Of a DNA stretch of 64,000 bases, positions 24,176-36,230 are shown in pieces. The DNA comes from Druceiella hillmani. Lineage: Eukaryota; Arthropoda; Insecta; Lepidoptera; Hepialidae. Both the position numbers and the translations under genes were made by a program. The stretch covers positions 11,494,501-11,558,500 of the forward strand of contig JAYKKI010000060.1 of assembly GCA_039881145.1 (NCBI GenBank). The letters run 5' to 3'. Each line of letters begins with the position of its first letter. Position 1 is the first letter of the stretch. Below the pieces are notes generated by a model. The model did no database searches, was not told where the DNA came from, and saw nothing but the letters and a program-made list of their open reading frames with translations.

Positions 24176-26021
24176 GGATTGTTTTTCGTCCGTCAGATAC
24201 ATGTATGGAGGGCCATCTTATTAGTTTTTTTTTTTCATATTTCCACTATTCTATTATTTAGCGGTCCAAGGAAGACACTTACAATCTAAATTTGATCTAT
24301 GTAGTGTCAATAGTCTCCGATTATAATAGTCGTGGCGTACAGACAGTAGATGAACAGGATGAAATTGTATGGTTTCTGTTTTTGCCAATTGGTTACGAAA
24401 GCCTAGAAAATTAAAAGAATTTTACATCTTTTGGTCAAATAAAGTTTCTACCCAAAAGTGCCACATTAAATAACCTGTCATTGTATGTAAATAATATAAT
24501 TCACATTATGAATACTTATTATGTCCTTAATGAAAGAAAGTTAAGTACTGCAAAAAATCTAAATATTTTGATCAAATTACTTAAAGTCAATCAAAATTAT
24601 TAACTTCAGAGTCTCGTCCTCAATATAATAAAAACAAGCCCTACGGAGCATCGAACTCAGCTTACTTCTTTTTTCTTTGCTTTAGACAGATAAAAATCAA
24701 AATGCTAATTCCATGAATTTCTCGTCTTAATTCCACGAATAAACTTAACGAATTTCTATTTTTGGAATGGTTTCTTAATATTCCTTTATTTGTAAAGATT
24801 TATTCAAGTTCAGTATTTATTATTTCCATTTCAACGGTTACTTTCACAAATGAATTTTGTCAAATAGTTTCCATCTTGTCAAAATCGCTTAACTCCTAAT
24901 AGCTAGAGGTTAGAGACCGTTGTTGTAAAACAGTAAGTATGAAAAAAGATTGATTTATCGCTATGAAGGTTTTATACCTTTTTACTGTAATAAATGAAAT
25001 TCGAGAATAAATTACATAAAAAATATATATTAAATCAAATGAATAATTATTCAAATGTTTTAAATATTTATTTATAACTAATAAGGGAAGAAATTGGGTA
25101 ATGTAATTTTAAATAAATGCACGTACATTCTCTCATTGGGACTACACACATATATACAAACATACATACTTAAAGAGAACGAAGGCGGGAGAGGAAGCGC
25201 TACGTGCTGCCTATTAATTTTGTCTTTCTTTTACTTCATCTCCCTCATCCATGTGGATAACGATATACACTGCCCAGCCAATGAGAAACGTTTCATCGCC
25301 ATTTTCTTTTGTAACATTTCACTTTTACTCAATTAGCTCCTCCAGAACGTCTGTTAAAAAGTTTCGCTTCAATATGCGCGCCAGTACTAAGTACATTTTT
25401 TATTCACTAAATACTTATTAGGAGATAATGATAAATAAATTTTTGTATCTCTTGCTAATACTCAGAGAGAAAGCCAATTACTTTATAATTTAAAAAGTAA
25501 GCCTGATGACGAAATCAAATACCAATTTTCCATAAAATAGTCATTTAAATATATTTATTGATATCTTATAAATTAGTGAATATTTTTAGTTTTAAGAATT
25601 ATGATCTTGTTTTTTACTTTACTGTTTGCTTAATTGAATGCAAAGATTGCTAGTGCCTCAACAACTTTTTGTAAAGTTTTTAATACACTAATATATTAGC
25701 AGCCGTCCGTATGTTAAATGTTTATGATTTGAATTGCATACTGAAGATATCCTTAGGTTCATCATTTGATTACATTTGCATTCAATAAATGCTTCTTCAT
25801 TCTATGCAAAATTAGCCGCTCAAACGCAAATGTATTTCAATAAATTATTTTGCCATCATGGTTGAACCCATTCTTAAACTTTTTTATATTTATTCTCTAT
25901 CCCCATTAATTTTTCAGCCTTACTATTTTTTTAATCATCCTTTGTTACATTCCATCCCATTTTTATTCGCATACCATAGCCCACATCACAAAAAAAACGT
26001 TCATCTAGTTTCTTTCGATTG

Positions 26022-26096
26022 CCTATGAGATACTATTGATACAATTGATAGTATCTCGTATCGTATCGAGATACTATCTATATGATATAAGATACT
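26022..26096. repeat. Cluster of direct and inverted GATACTAT units
   Basis: GAGATACTAT at 26027-26036 pairs with ATAGTATCTC at 26048-26057. GATAGTATCTCG at 26047-26058 also pairs with CGAGATACTATC at 26067-26078, and another GATACTAT lies near 26089. The sequence can therefore form two alternative hairpins that share the middle arm. Confidence 0.9.
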
Positions 26097-26316
26097 ATAA
26101 ATCTAACACTATTTCATTAATCTACATTATTTAAAGTAAATCATTTGTATCCTGAGACATTTGTGTCGGTATAAATCTTATTCATATTTAGGAACTGATG
26201 AAGTGAAAAACATTAAAAAAGATTTGTAGAAGTATGCTTGAGCTTTTGAATTAGCTTCGCTAACTCAATTAAGACACTTCTAAATTAAAATATTTCTATA
26301 TTTATTTATATAAACT

Positions 26317-26319
<3 letters not shown>

Positions 26320-26355
<36 letters not shown>
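26320..26355. repeat. TA dinucleotide microsatellite
   Basis: About 18 uninterrupted TA units. Confidence 0.95.
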
Positions 26356-26358
<3 letters not shown>

Positions 26359-29300
26359 ATATGTGTCAGTGTAATCTTATGTAATGACGGGTTTGGAGCA
26401 GATTTGTCAGTAACCATGTTCATAGAATATTCGACTGGTAAGGATTTCGTAACTTAGAAAAGTTTAATTCTGACAAATTTAATAATCTCCTCAAATTGTA
26501 ATGGACATATTAGATAAATTTATAATTGCATAATTTGAAATTGAGATAGAAGTAGATAATTAAAAATATATACTTTGGGATACTCGTATGTTAAATTTGC
26601 TGCTCAAAATAGGTACGATATCGAGATTGAAGTCCATTTACTTTTTCGACCTAGATGGAAGGTAATATGGAGATATGGATAAAGATGTAGTTATATTAAA
26701 CAAATCTTTTGGCCTAATAATGAGCTTATTACTGAAAATTAGTTAAAATATAGATGATCTTGTCTCTAAAAATTGATTCATTTACCCGCCATAAACGGCA
26801 TAAGGTATGGACGTACTGGTAGAAATGAAAATAACTACAATTTATGACCTAATAAAAACAATTATTCAGTTTTGCAGATAAGCTGTTTTTTTAAGAATTA
26901 TTTTGTCAGAGATACTCTATGTGGTGTCATAATTCTGAAGTACAATCATAAAAATTAAAATGAACACGAAGATGTATAAAATGTGTTGAAAACTTGGATA
27001 TATTATAAACTCTTACCGTATAAATATTTTACAGTTACATTACATTTGTAATTAATATTCCAGTGAATATTTTTGCTAAATAATTTATTGTAACCTTATA
27101 ACTTAAATTATATTTATCCTTTAAACTCCAAAAAGCAAAAAGATCTTAAAAGATGTTTTTAATGTTGATTCACTTTAATCTATCTATAATTGCATAATTT
27201 AGTAAAATGTTAGTGAAACATTCAAATAAATGATTCACTTAAAACTAGTTTGCAATTTTATAAGTTCAAATGATAAATTAATTTCTTATAGAACCAGCTA
27301 TTTCAATTTCAATACGGAATCCTATAGAAATTTAAAACCTTTGCAGCTTTCAGATAAAAACATGCTAGAATTGAATAACGTGAAAGTCGTGACTATGTGG
27401 TAAGATTAAATAATAAATTACCAAACATTTTGGAAAATTTGGGGGGAATAAATAAATATATTCAATAAAAAATAAAAAACAAAAGATACACTTTTTAATT
27501 ACTAAAATAGAAGCTACCATATGTAAATTCTAACAAGTCACTTTAGATCTTATGTGGGTTAGTTATCATGGAAAATCAATAAGCAAGATTTTAAAGATAG
27601 TCTATTTTCATAACACACAGATTAACTTATTTCTAGAAAACCTTACCTCACTTGTATATTCGTAATTCTAAATATTATAACCGTTTTACTCAGAAATATA
27701 GGAAGTAGAAAATGTATCTTCATGATTGCTATTAATCATATTAAAATACCAAAAATTTCCCGTAATATTTCCATAAAAGTAGAAAGGAATTTTAAGGGGG
27801 AAATGAAACACTGAGTTTTTTCTTTTATGATTTGGTTAACATATCCATATATATGCTAAATAAATTAGAAAAAAGGTATGCCCTCTCTTACGAATTATAA
27901 AAAAAATTAATATTAGAAACTAATGCTAAGATTGTAGGAAAATTATAACGATGATTCTGGGTGATCAAACTTTTGAGAACAATTAAAATATGCATATTCA
28001 ATCCTTATTGCGCTAAGAACTTAAATGACTCAAAAATATTGGTATGAAAATTGTTGCGAGCAAATAAACACTATAAATTGCACGTGTGGTATAATTTGGA
28101 AAAGTGAGTTGCAAAGAATCTAAAACTATTTTATCAGAATATCATGTGAGCAAGTTCTAGAGATATTGCTAAAACTATGCACAAAAAACGTTTTCCTTAT
28201 CTCCTCAAACTCTTTATATAAAACTGATGAAGCCAAAATGATGAAAAGAAAAGTTTTGAAAAATTCATGACAGTTATACGTGTCCACCACAATGTTTAAT
28301 CACGTGACAAAAAATATTTCAAAAGAGACTCGTAACAAAAACGTGTTAAGTATAATCAGAACTCGCTCCACAATACTAATTGTGAATACTAAATGCTACA
28401 AAATATTTCTATTGAACTATTTGCAAATATTAATACATACATATATCACATAGCATATCTTTTATATACTTAAATACATAATGAATATCCAAAAAACTAT
28501 GAGCCTTAAAGAATATTCCAATGATCTTTTACGGGAAAACTTTAGGTATACTTCCAGCGACACGGTTGTTTTTATAATTTTTGATTTAACAGTTTTAGAA
28601 ATGAGAGGGAAATTATTTTTGTGGATATTTTCATTAATCATTTTAGAATTATTTTACAGGAAATTATAAAGAAATACATTGAAGAATTCAAGTAGGAAAA
28701 AATATTTGAATATTTCATAAACATTGAAAGGGTTACTTTTCCGATATTTCAATATGCGTATTTTTACTGTGATCTCTTGAGGTATATGCGCAATAGTTAC
28801 TTTATCACTATGTAAAGTAATAAAGTATAATAATAGCGCATACATATATTCAAGATTCTATGTCAAATGCTTTCGATAAAATTAATGTAAACAGTTTTAG
28901 AAATATCCCAACAACTGTGTAATAGTTTAGTATTTCTTATAAGTCTGCAATTACCCTATATGTAATTAAAGACAAATTTCGTTTCTCCCTCTTAAATTCC
29001 CGTTCATTTATCATGTCTGTAGTAAACAGAATGATAGATAGAAGAATTGATAAAGAAGTTACGAGCTGCTGATGAATGGAAACAGATTCTATTTGATTTT
29101 AGGTTTTATTGGTTTTCGATTTACACTATCATTTAAAACCTTAGTTATTATAAACTAATACGGATATGACAACTAAAATCTAGTTTAATGAAATTGGAGG
29201 TATCGAAATGACAACTGTATCATGGTATCAAAATGAAACTGAAAAAGAAATAATCTAACTTTAGGTACTCGAAACAAAATTTAAAGCTAAGTCCTTGCTA

Positions 29301-30684
29301 AGTTACACCCAAATAAACACAGAATAATAGATAGTCGTTTGAATGGCTTCATCAAAAATAAAACAATAAACGTATCGATAAGTTTGTTATTTTTCTTTCA
29401 TTTCCGCATCGGAAGTAAAATATTCATGAAGATACACAGGAACCAGCGAAGAGAAAGGACAAGAGTAAGTCAAAGATCTCAAATATGTACCGGGTACTCG
29501 TAAAGAGCGGTGTAAGCAAATAGAACATGAACTTTATAGAATTCTTTATCTTGATATGACGAATGGATTTCATCTCTTTTAGAACTGCGAAGGAGCTAAA
29601 TTCAGAAGTGGTTGTTTTGCTGTTACCCTCTTCGTTTAGTGGTAACTTTTTGCTCGATCATTTTTATTTTCTAGCAGTGAGCTTATTATTCTCCTCTGTA
29701 AGATAAAGAGTTTATAATTATCTATTGCCCAGAAAAATTTGCTTAGCATTCTTTTAAATGATAGGGTTTTAAATTCTGATTAAAAAAATCAAGGAGTTCA
29801 TAATTATATGAATTAATACCATTTTTTATTAATTCATTTATTTAAAAATGGTAATTATACCAGATTTGATTAATTTACTTATTTTCGCGGAGTTAAAATT
29901 CTTGCGTTTAATCTAATTATTGGTATTTAGAATTATATTTCTACTCTTATTTAATGAAATACCTATGAGTAATATTAAAGTATATTTATTTAAATATACG
30001 AACACTTTTTCTTAAATATACTACACTAATTTATGTAAAATTTGACATATCTGACGTTACGAAGTACAATTTTCCTTTCATAACATCGCACATCACGCTT
30101 ACAAATATTCCTTAGAGAATATGAATAATGTCGTTTTATGGAAAATGTTTCTCCTTCAGTACGCTTAACGTTTATGAAAATCGTCTTAGCTTGACTTTTA
30201 TGAGGTGCAAAATCATTGATTTGACATATAACTATCGTTAAGTTGTAGCAAATTTATATGCGGAGTATAAATCTGGATTATGCTCTGAATATAAATATAG
30301 ATGAGTGTTTTAATGATGTCAACATGTGATGGTTAGTTTGTGGAAGCAAAGAGTTTTTAAGATAATAAATTTTGATGACAAGGAATTAATGAAATTTTAT
30401 GATGTGTTGTTTTGGGTTATTTTAATATTTTATATTCCGTGTCAAAAATAAGTAACAAGAAAGAAATATAGTCGAAGATTTATATACATATTATTACAGA
30501 AATTATAAAGTGAATATTATGTTTCGTTTAGTTTTTCTTTTCGGTTTTTGTTTTAATGTAAGCCGTTTATTACCCACAGGAAATTCAAAGGATCAGATTT
30601 TCACTTTCTGGTTTATAAATTTCAACAAATTTTTTAAATTTGAAAAATTACGAATATATTTTTAACATATTATGTACCTAACAC

Positions 30685-30806
30685 ATTTACAAAATTAAAC
30701 TATTTATGCAATAATATTTGTTTATTAAAAAATTAAACTATTTATGCAATAAAATATTACACTATTTACAAAATTAAACTATTTATGCAATAATATTTGT
30801 TTATTA
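30685..30806 (+). repeat. Tandem repeat of AATTAAACTATTTATGCAAT
   Basis: A 43-bp unit at 30685-30727 recurs exactly at 30764-30806, 79 bp downstream. A partial copy (about 25 bp) lies between them at 30730-30754. Each full copy ends ATAATATTTGTTTATTA. Confidence 0.92.
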
Positions 30807-31674
30807 ATTAATAGGAAGCAAAATCTCAAATTGATCTAAATCCACCAGTGTAGAAGTCGAAACGTGACCGCTCAATTTTGTCTTCAGCAATTGACATGGC
30901 GCTCTAAATAAACTTTCGGTATATGATATGGCAATGTTTAAATAAACATATAGCCTTTTATTAATGATTTGAATTAAAAGAAACAAATATTGAAAACTTA
31001 GAAAAATTTTGTCATTGTTTCTAGACTTATTGCGTAAATTATTAAAACCATTATAATTGCTTTTCTAAGTTGAAGATATATTCAAGAGATATGGATGGGG
31101 TGTGAGCAATTGCCGCTTTTCGTGTCAGAGTTTGGGATCCTGAAAAACCACGCTCCTCTCTCTATACTACGAAACGTTATTATAAAATAAATTTAGTTTC
31201 TACAAAGTTTATTATATAAGTTTGAAAAAGATATCTATGGGAATGCGTTTAATACTACTTTCTCAATTATTATCAATTGTTATAAAAATCGTAATAATTT
31301 TGACACAATGTTAACATTTGTAATTGAAAAATAATTTTAGTGAAAGTTGTGTATCGGTACAAAAAGTAACATGACTCATATATGTTAGTTTTCTTGTTTC
31401 AGGCATAAATCGCCAAAATAATTTTAAAGAAAACAAATGTGTATTTTAATGTTTATTTTTTGTCTTAATTGCAGCCCCGCCATTTCTAACTATTCAGCTT
31501 TTAGATTGGGCAATTTCGAATTGGCAGCAATTGTTTTTATTTATATAAACACCAGGTAAGAATTTCCACACGTTTATTGTTCATTTTTCTTTTAAATGAC
31601 CAGGTTTTAAATACTGCGTGCGAAAATCGACGAGCTCATTTAATTACCATTTTTTATTAATTTACTTATTTTCT

Positions 31675-31698
31675 ATCCATATATATAAATATATATAT

Positions 31699-31776
<78 letters not shown>

Positions 31777-31852
31777 GGATATATATAAATATATATATAT
31801 CCATATATATAAATATATATATCCATATATATATATATATATATATATATAC
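31675..31852. repeat. TA array with higher-order ATCCATATAT/ATAAATAT punctuation
   Basis: TA runs are interrupted by recurring TATCCATATATA and TATAAATATATA on both sides of a central uninterrupted stretch. Inverted TATATGGATATA also occurs, giving mirror and inverted symmetry. The Ile-Tyr frame across it is spurious. Confidence 0.95.
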
Positions 31853-34019
31853 TATACATATATTCACATTTAGCAGGTCTTTCGACAACGTAAATAGTAG
31901 GACTTTTCGAAATGGTATTCTAAAAAATCACTTACATGTTTGGTGATCCGTCCATGACATTTTTTCCTCAGAAACAGTTTGCCCTAGAAATTTGAAATTT
32001 GCCTCAGTAATAAAACGTATTAACTCGCATTTACAGAATGGCTACATTTGGAAAATATTTATTTATAAAAATTACAGTAAAAGGGACATTTTAAGTATTC
32101 GGTAATCTTTTTTAATTCCTTACACAAGGTGTACTATTGTTTTAAAGAGCTCGTTACAAATAAACCAAAAAGTATTTTAATTGAAATGCCATCGGATATA
32201 TGCACCACTATGCGAAAACCTTAATTACAATATACTCAATATCAATTATATTATTTTATAATTTTTTTTATATTTTTAAGTAATATTTTTTTCATTATTT
32301 TATTTTATATATCTTTAGAAATATAGCAAAGAACATATAAGGAACAGCACCCCTATTTCAAAATTTATTTCCGAATCTACTCAAAGAAAAATTATGAAGG
32401 TAATATAAATTTTCTGAAGTTCACGCAAAAGTTGTAAGAAAACTATAATGACGATTCAAGACGCAATAATTTTCGCAATGTTCACTAAGTTTTTGCACGT
32501 ACCAAAGATATGAGAAGCAATATATTTAAAATTTTCTATATTTCATTCTGATTTCCTCTTGAAGCCATAACCTACTGACACAGAAACCTGAAAATGTGGC
32601 CCAGTAAACGTATTATAAACCAACATGTTTTCTCTAGCTAACTTTTTTAAAATAGACAGGGCATTAGACATATAGAGGGGGTAAATCTGAGTCTTAATTT
32701 TTTTTTAATTTTTGCATTATATGTGCTTATCAATTAAATAGCTTGCTATGCAAAATTATATACGTACCAGTATTGTCAATAGTTACACAAAAATATTATT
32801 TTGTAATTCTAAATTGCTGTAAATATACAAGTTATTCTAAACAATTAGCAAAAATGTGACATCGCCCTACGGAAATTTCATTGGGGAAATTTTGTACGTT
32901 CTACTACATACAAAATTTAATGGCTATATTTGTCTTCATAATACTAAACTGTTTGATCTACTTTAAATGTTTTACGTTTATAATAAGTTCTCAATTTTAA
33001 AATGTTTACTTTTATTTATTTTCTGCTTTATTTCTAAAAATTGTTGAGAAATATTTATTACAAAGTTTCAGATCTTGTGTCATTAATTATATAACCTTCA
33101 CATTTCGAAATTCAACGATTTTCTGTACTCAACAATTTTTTAAATATGATTTGGTATGGTTAATATACATTATGGTTAATATATTTATATTGATATAATA
33201 CTAATATAATATCAAAAGGCAATATTCACTGGAAAAAATTGCCTAGTGATTACAGCGCATTAAAGAAAATGGGAATGACTTTATGTCGTAGAAATAATGA
33301 AATCTGTGCTATAAATGGGTGATTAAGAAATAAATAAATGATTATAAAGACACTTAGATCGTACAAAGCAATAGTTAAAAAAGATTAAAAAAAATACGTA
33401 GGTAAATTGTGACTGACAAAAAGTTTAATTAGCAGTTTATTAAAAATGTTTGGATCAAACGTAAGATTTACTAAGGGAGAAAAATCTAAAAACTTATAAA
33501 AATTATCGTAGAATAAACCGTAATAATTCTTAATTAATGAAAAACTATAGGGTTTCATTATTTTCTAAGTTAGTTCAATCATAATGTCGCTTATATCACA
33601 ATAACCGGGTGCGGTAGCATCCAATTTTGGTTTCATATAATATTGTTAGACTGATAATGTAATAGAAATATTTGAAAATTAATAGTGGAATATAAATATT
33701 TCCTGCAACTATAGTTTAAAAATGTTTCGGAATACAGAACTGCCTTTCCGGTTTATTATTTTTTCATATAACTTTTTAAATTTAAGTTTGTACAAAAATA
33801 AATTAAAACACAAGGGTCGAATGAAAATTGCGTTCTTTTCCATATTGTTTAAAATTAAGAGTATTTTTAACACACTTCCATGAAATATAATATCCATAAA
33901 TCGGTTATAAATTTGTTTAGGAATCTTTGCATTCATAGTCCCATTTTTTTTCTTTTGCAAGGGTAAGTTGCAAAATACTACAGTTTTTCGAAATATATCC
34001 AGCATATCTTCTAATAATA

Positions 34020-34590
34020 AAATACCTTAAATGAAATTATAAATTGTCTATGGGCAGTAAATTCCCAGTTGAATTAATTTATTTATTACATTTAAGCCTA
34101 ATATGTATTACAAAAGGATTCTAGAATAGCAATTAATTAAGAAACTAACCCACAAGTTTCAGATGTTCACAACGCTCTATCCATAAATTAGTGAACAAAA
34201 GTACATGCGGTTCTTCTATAAATCAAGAATTATTTTCGCTAGTGAAATTCATAATTGTCCGACCAGGACGCTACCTTGTGCAGAGAGAAAATATTAAGAA
34301 AAAATTATAACGTTGCGAAATTACATTCTTCATTTGCAAACGAGGAAGAGACAATCTTTATTGAAAACTTTTAAAAAATGTGTGCCTGTGTGCATTATCA
34401 GTATGAGATCAGTAATGTAGGCTGTATATAATAGGAAACGAAATAGTTAAAAAAAATTGGAAAGAGGAAACCGTAGCCTAAAATTTTGGAAAACTACTTT
34501 CTGTGAATAATATTTTCTTTGAAGCCTTCAAAACATTTTAGAAATATCCAATGTACGGATCCTCAGTGGTATGAAGAAACAACTCATTTC
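34020..34590 (+). repeat. Interspersed or duplicated segment B, copy 2 (pair of 8040-8580)
   Basis: Direct-orientation partner of the segment near 8.1-8.6 kb. The order of anchors is preserved (TAAGAAACTAACC, TCAGATGTT, AAATCAAGAATTATT, GTTGCGAAA, CATTTTAGAAATATCC). Together with segment D, which also has one copy in each half, it may belong to a larger old duplication. Confidence 0.7.
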
Positions 34591-35390
34591 CCAACCATGT
34601 AATTAATACTTGTATTTGCATTCAGAATATATAGTTTTTAATGGGTCATTCACGGTAATTCTGTGACAAGACTATATAAAGGTTAGTGTCACTCTCTCGT
34701 TCTCTAAAGATATGAAAAACGAGTTGGAAAACCAGAAAATATTTATAATATTAATTCAGTATCTCTATTTAGTCAGTATTTCATATATAGTATCGTCATG
34801 TGTATCCATCGCTTTTAAATTTGGGTATGGTTGGATAAAACTTTGTCAGGAATAATGTCACTTTTTGCTAGACTGTTATGCTCAAGTGTGGAGACATTTA
34901 TTTTTCCTAACCCGCATGAAAATATTTACATTCATCTGCTTTCTTCAATTTAGCACACTTGAACCAATGCTAGTTTGAATTCCCCGATTATCAGAACGGC
35001 TTAATTTGCTTACTTTTGTATTGGAGGAATCATTGAATTTTCTCCCGATCGAGATGTGTTTGGATGGTCCACGGCTGGCACACTAGTTTTACTATTTTTA
35101 ATTAGGTTTTACATTCACAATAATTGTTTCGACCTAAACGTCTTTAAAATCACACCAAAACATATGGGTACCAGATCAGAAAAATGGACCGTAACGTAAA
35201 GAACTACGTCGTCTTACCTTAATAATTACAAAACTATAAGTCTTAGAAATATGAATGTAATGTCATTATTTAGCGTGTACTGTCAGCTCGCTGCTTTGGT
35301 TTTGCGTCGGTACCGGGTTGGGCGGCGATGGAGAGACATTGCGTAGAATAACAGAAACCGGTACTCTCGCTGGTTTTTTTCAGTATAACT

Positions 35391-35423
35391 CACGAATCAC
35401 ACGTGATAGCGCGGTGATTCGTG
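35391..35423. repeat. 10-bp inverted repeat around a CACGTG box
   Basis: CACGAATCAC at 35391-35400 pairs exactly with GTGATTCGTG at 35414-35423 across 13 nt. The palindrome CACGTG (an E-box core) sits at 35400-35405 at the edge of the left arm. It could be an element-terminal hairpin or a protein-binding site. Neither is proved. Confidence 0.7.
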
Positions 35424-35544
35424 TATGTGTGGAGTTTATTTAAGCCAATCGATTTAAATAATAATAAATGTGACTTGGACGATATTTGTTGTTTAAAATA
35501 ACCAATAAGTGTAAACACTTAAATAAAATATCAATATATCCCTA

Positions 35545-35577
35545 GGGTCAAAGGTCAATAAGGTCAGTCATAGGTCA
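35545..35577 (+). promoter_or_regulatory. Four AGGTCA-type half-sites spaced 1, 3 and 5 bp
   Basis: GGGTCA (35545-35550), AGGTCA (35552-35557), AGGTCA (35561-35566) and AGGTCA (35572-35577) lie on the same strand. The gaps of 1, 3 and 5 bp give DR1, DR3 and DR5 arrangements, the classical spacing series for nuclear hormone receptors. The cluster is flanked by a direct repeat (ATCAATATATCC at 35530 and about 35577), so it may have arisen by local duplication and not by selection. The motif match is direct. Receptor binding is inference. Confidence 0.45.
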
Positions 35578-35639
35578 ATCAATATATCCGTAGGCTAGCC
35601 AGAAATATAAAACACGTCTATCGTCGAAAAGAGGAGGTT

Positions 35640-36230
35640 ATGGGCCACGCACAGGTACAATTAATCTCTTGGTTTCAAATGCCGCTGACGCGAGTTTCTG
35701 CAATCTACATAAACCTACAGAGTTCCACGAGCTGCAGCAAAATCATCGTTAATGCTATCAGGCCATGTGAAAATTCCGTCTTGAGAAAACGTAATGTCAG
35801 CGACATATGCCTGGTGGACGTCAACGTCGAAGGTCGTACGTTGTTGGTCCTCGGTTCCGTATATAAACATCCTAAGGCGTCAGAGGAAGATCTTAAGCTA
35901 TGTCTTCATCAATCACTTCTGCCATATTCAGCAAACATGACAAAATTATTACCGAACTCTCAACCAGACTTGGAGACTCCAATCATTCTATGCGGCGATT
36001 TCAATAATGTTCCACGACACAACAACTATCTTGTTGACTTCATGAAGAATGAATTCGGCCTCAACTACGTGCAAGCAATGCCCACTACACTGGGCAACAC
36101 CACTATAGATTGTACATTCACCAGAAATATTAATATTGACATTTTACCTTATGTTTCTTATTTTTCATACCACAGACCAATGTTAAACAAAATCATTGTC
36201 GAATATGAAATGGAATGTTTTTTGTACTAA
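35640..36230 (+). pseudogene. Endonuclease/exonuclease/phosphatase-fold fragment of a mobile element
   Basis: A 196-codon frame. Residues 25-60 resemble the middle of an EEP-fold nuclease. The segment LVDVNVEGRTLLVLGSVYKHP is the strand preceding a helix and a long loop. PIILCGDFNNVP (about residues 113-124) contains the catalytic GDFN motif. TTIDCTFTRN (about 157-166) corresponds to the ID..F block, and YVSYFSYHRP (about 173-182) is the terminal histidine motif, usually SDHxP in the family and SYHRP here. The N-terminal third with the first metal-binding residues (the usual ET motif) is absent, and the frame starts at an arbitrary Met. The layout recalls the endonuclease attached to Helentron-type helicase polyproteins in arthropods. 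No helicase or replication-initiator domain was found nearby, so it is a stranded piece. Confidence 0.72.

Larger units (their letters stand above)
24176..34019. other. AT-rich non-coding DNA, no gene recognised
   Basis: Short frames at 25094-25336, 28481-28669, 28654-28845 and 30804-30986, and at 33709-34005 on the minus strand, have AT-biased composition and no recognisable domain; none is called. The supported objects here are the inverted-repeat cluster at 26022-26096, TA arrays at 26320-26355 and 31675-31852, and the tandem repeats at 30685-30806. Confidence 0.5.
35281..35639 (+). other. Less AT-rich leader upstream of the endonuclease fragment
   Basis: This stretch has clearly higher GC and CpG content than its surroundings (for example GGGTTGGGCGGCGATGGAGA). 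It runs directly into the endonuclease reading frame at 35640 and is probably part of the same mobile element. It contains an exact 10-bp inverted repeat and the AGGTCA cluster, listed separately. No protein was recognised in it. Confidence 0.5.

Noticed and set aside
24600..24680. tRNA-like sequence around GGAGCATCGAACTCAGC
   Set aside because: There is a weak resemblance to a T-arm/acceptor region only. No matching D-arm, anticodon arm or paired acceptor stem could be built.
35640..36230. Reading the EEP-fold frame as a host DNA-repair or inositol phosphatase gene
   Set aside because: The N-terminal catalytic third is missing, there are no introns or further exons, and motif style and surrounding base composition point to a mobile element.
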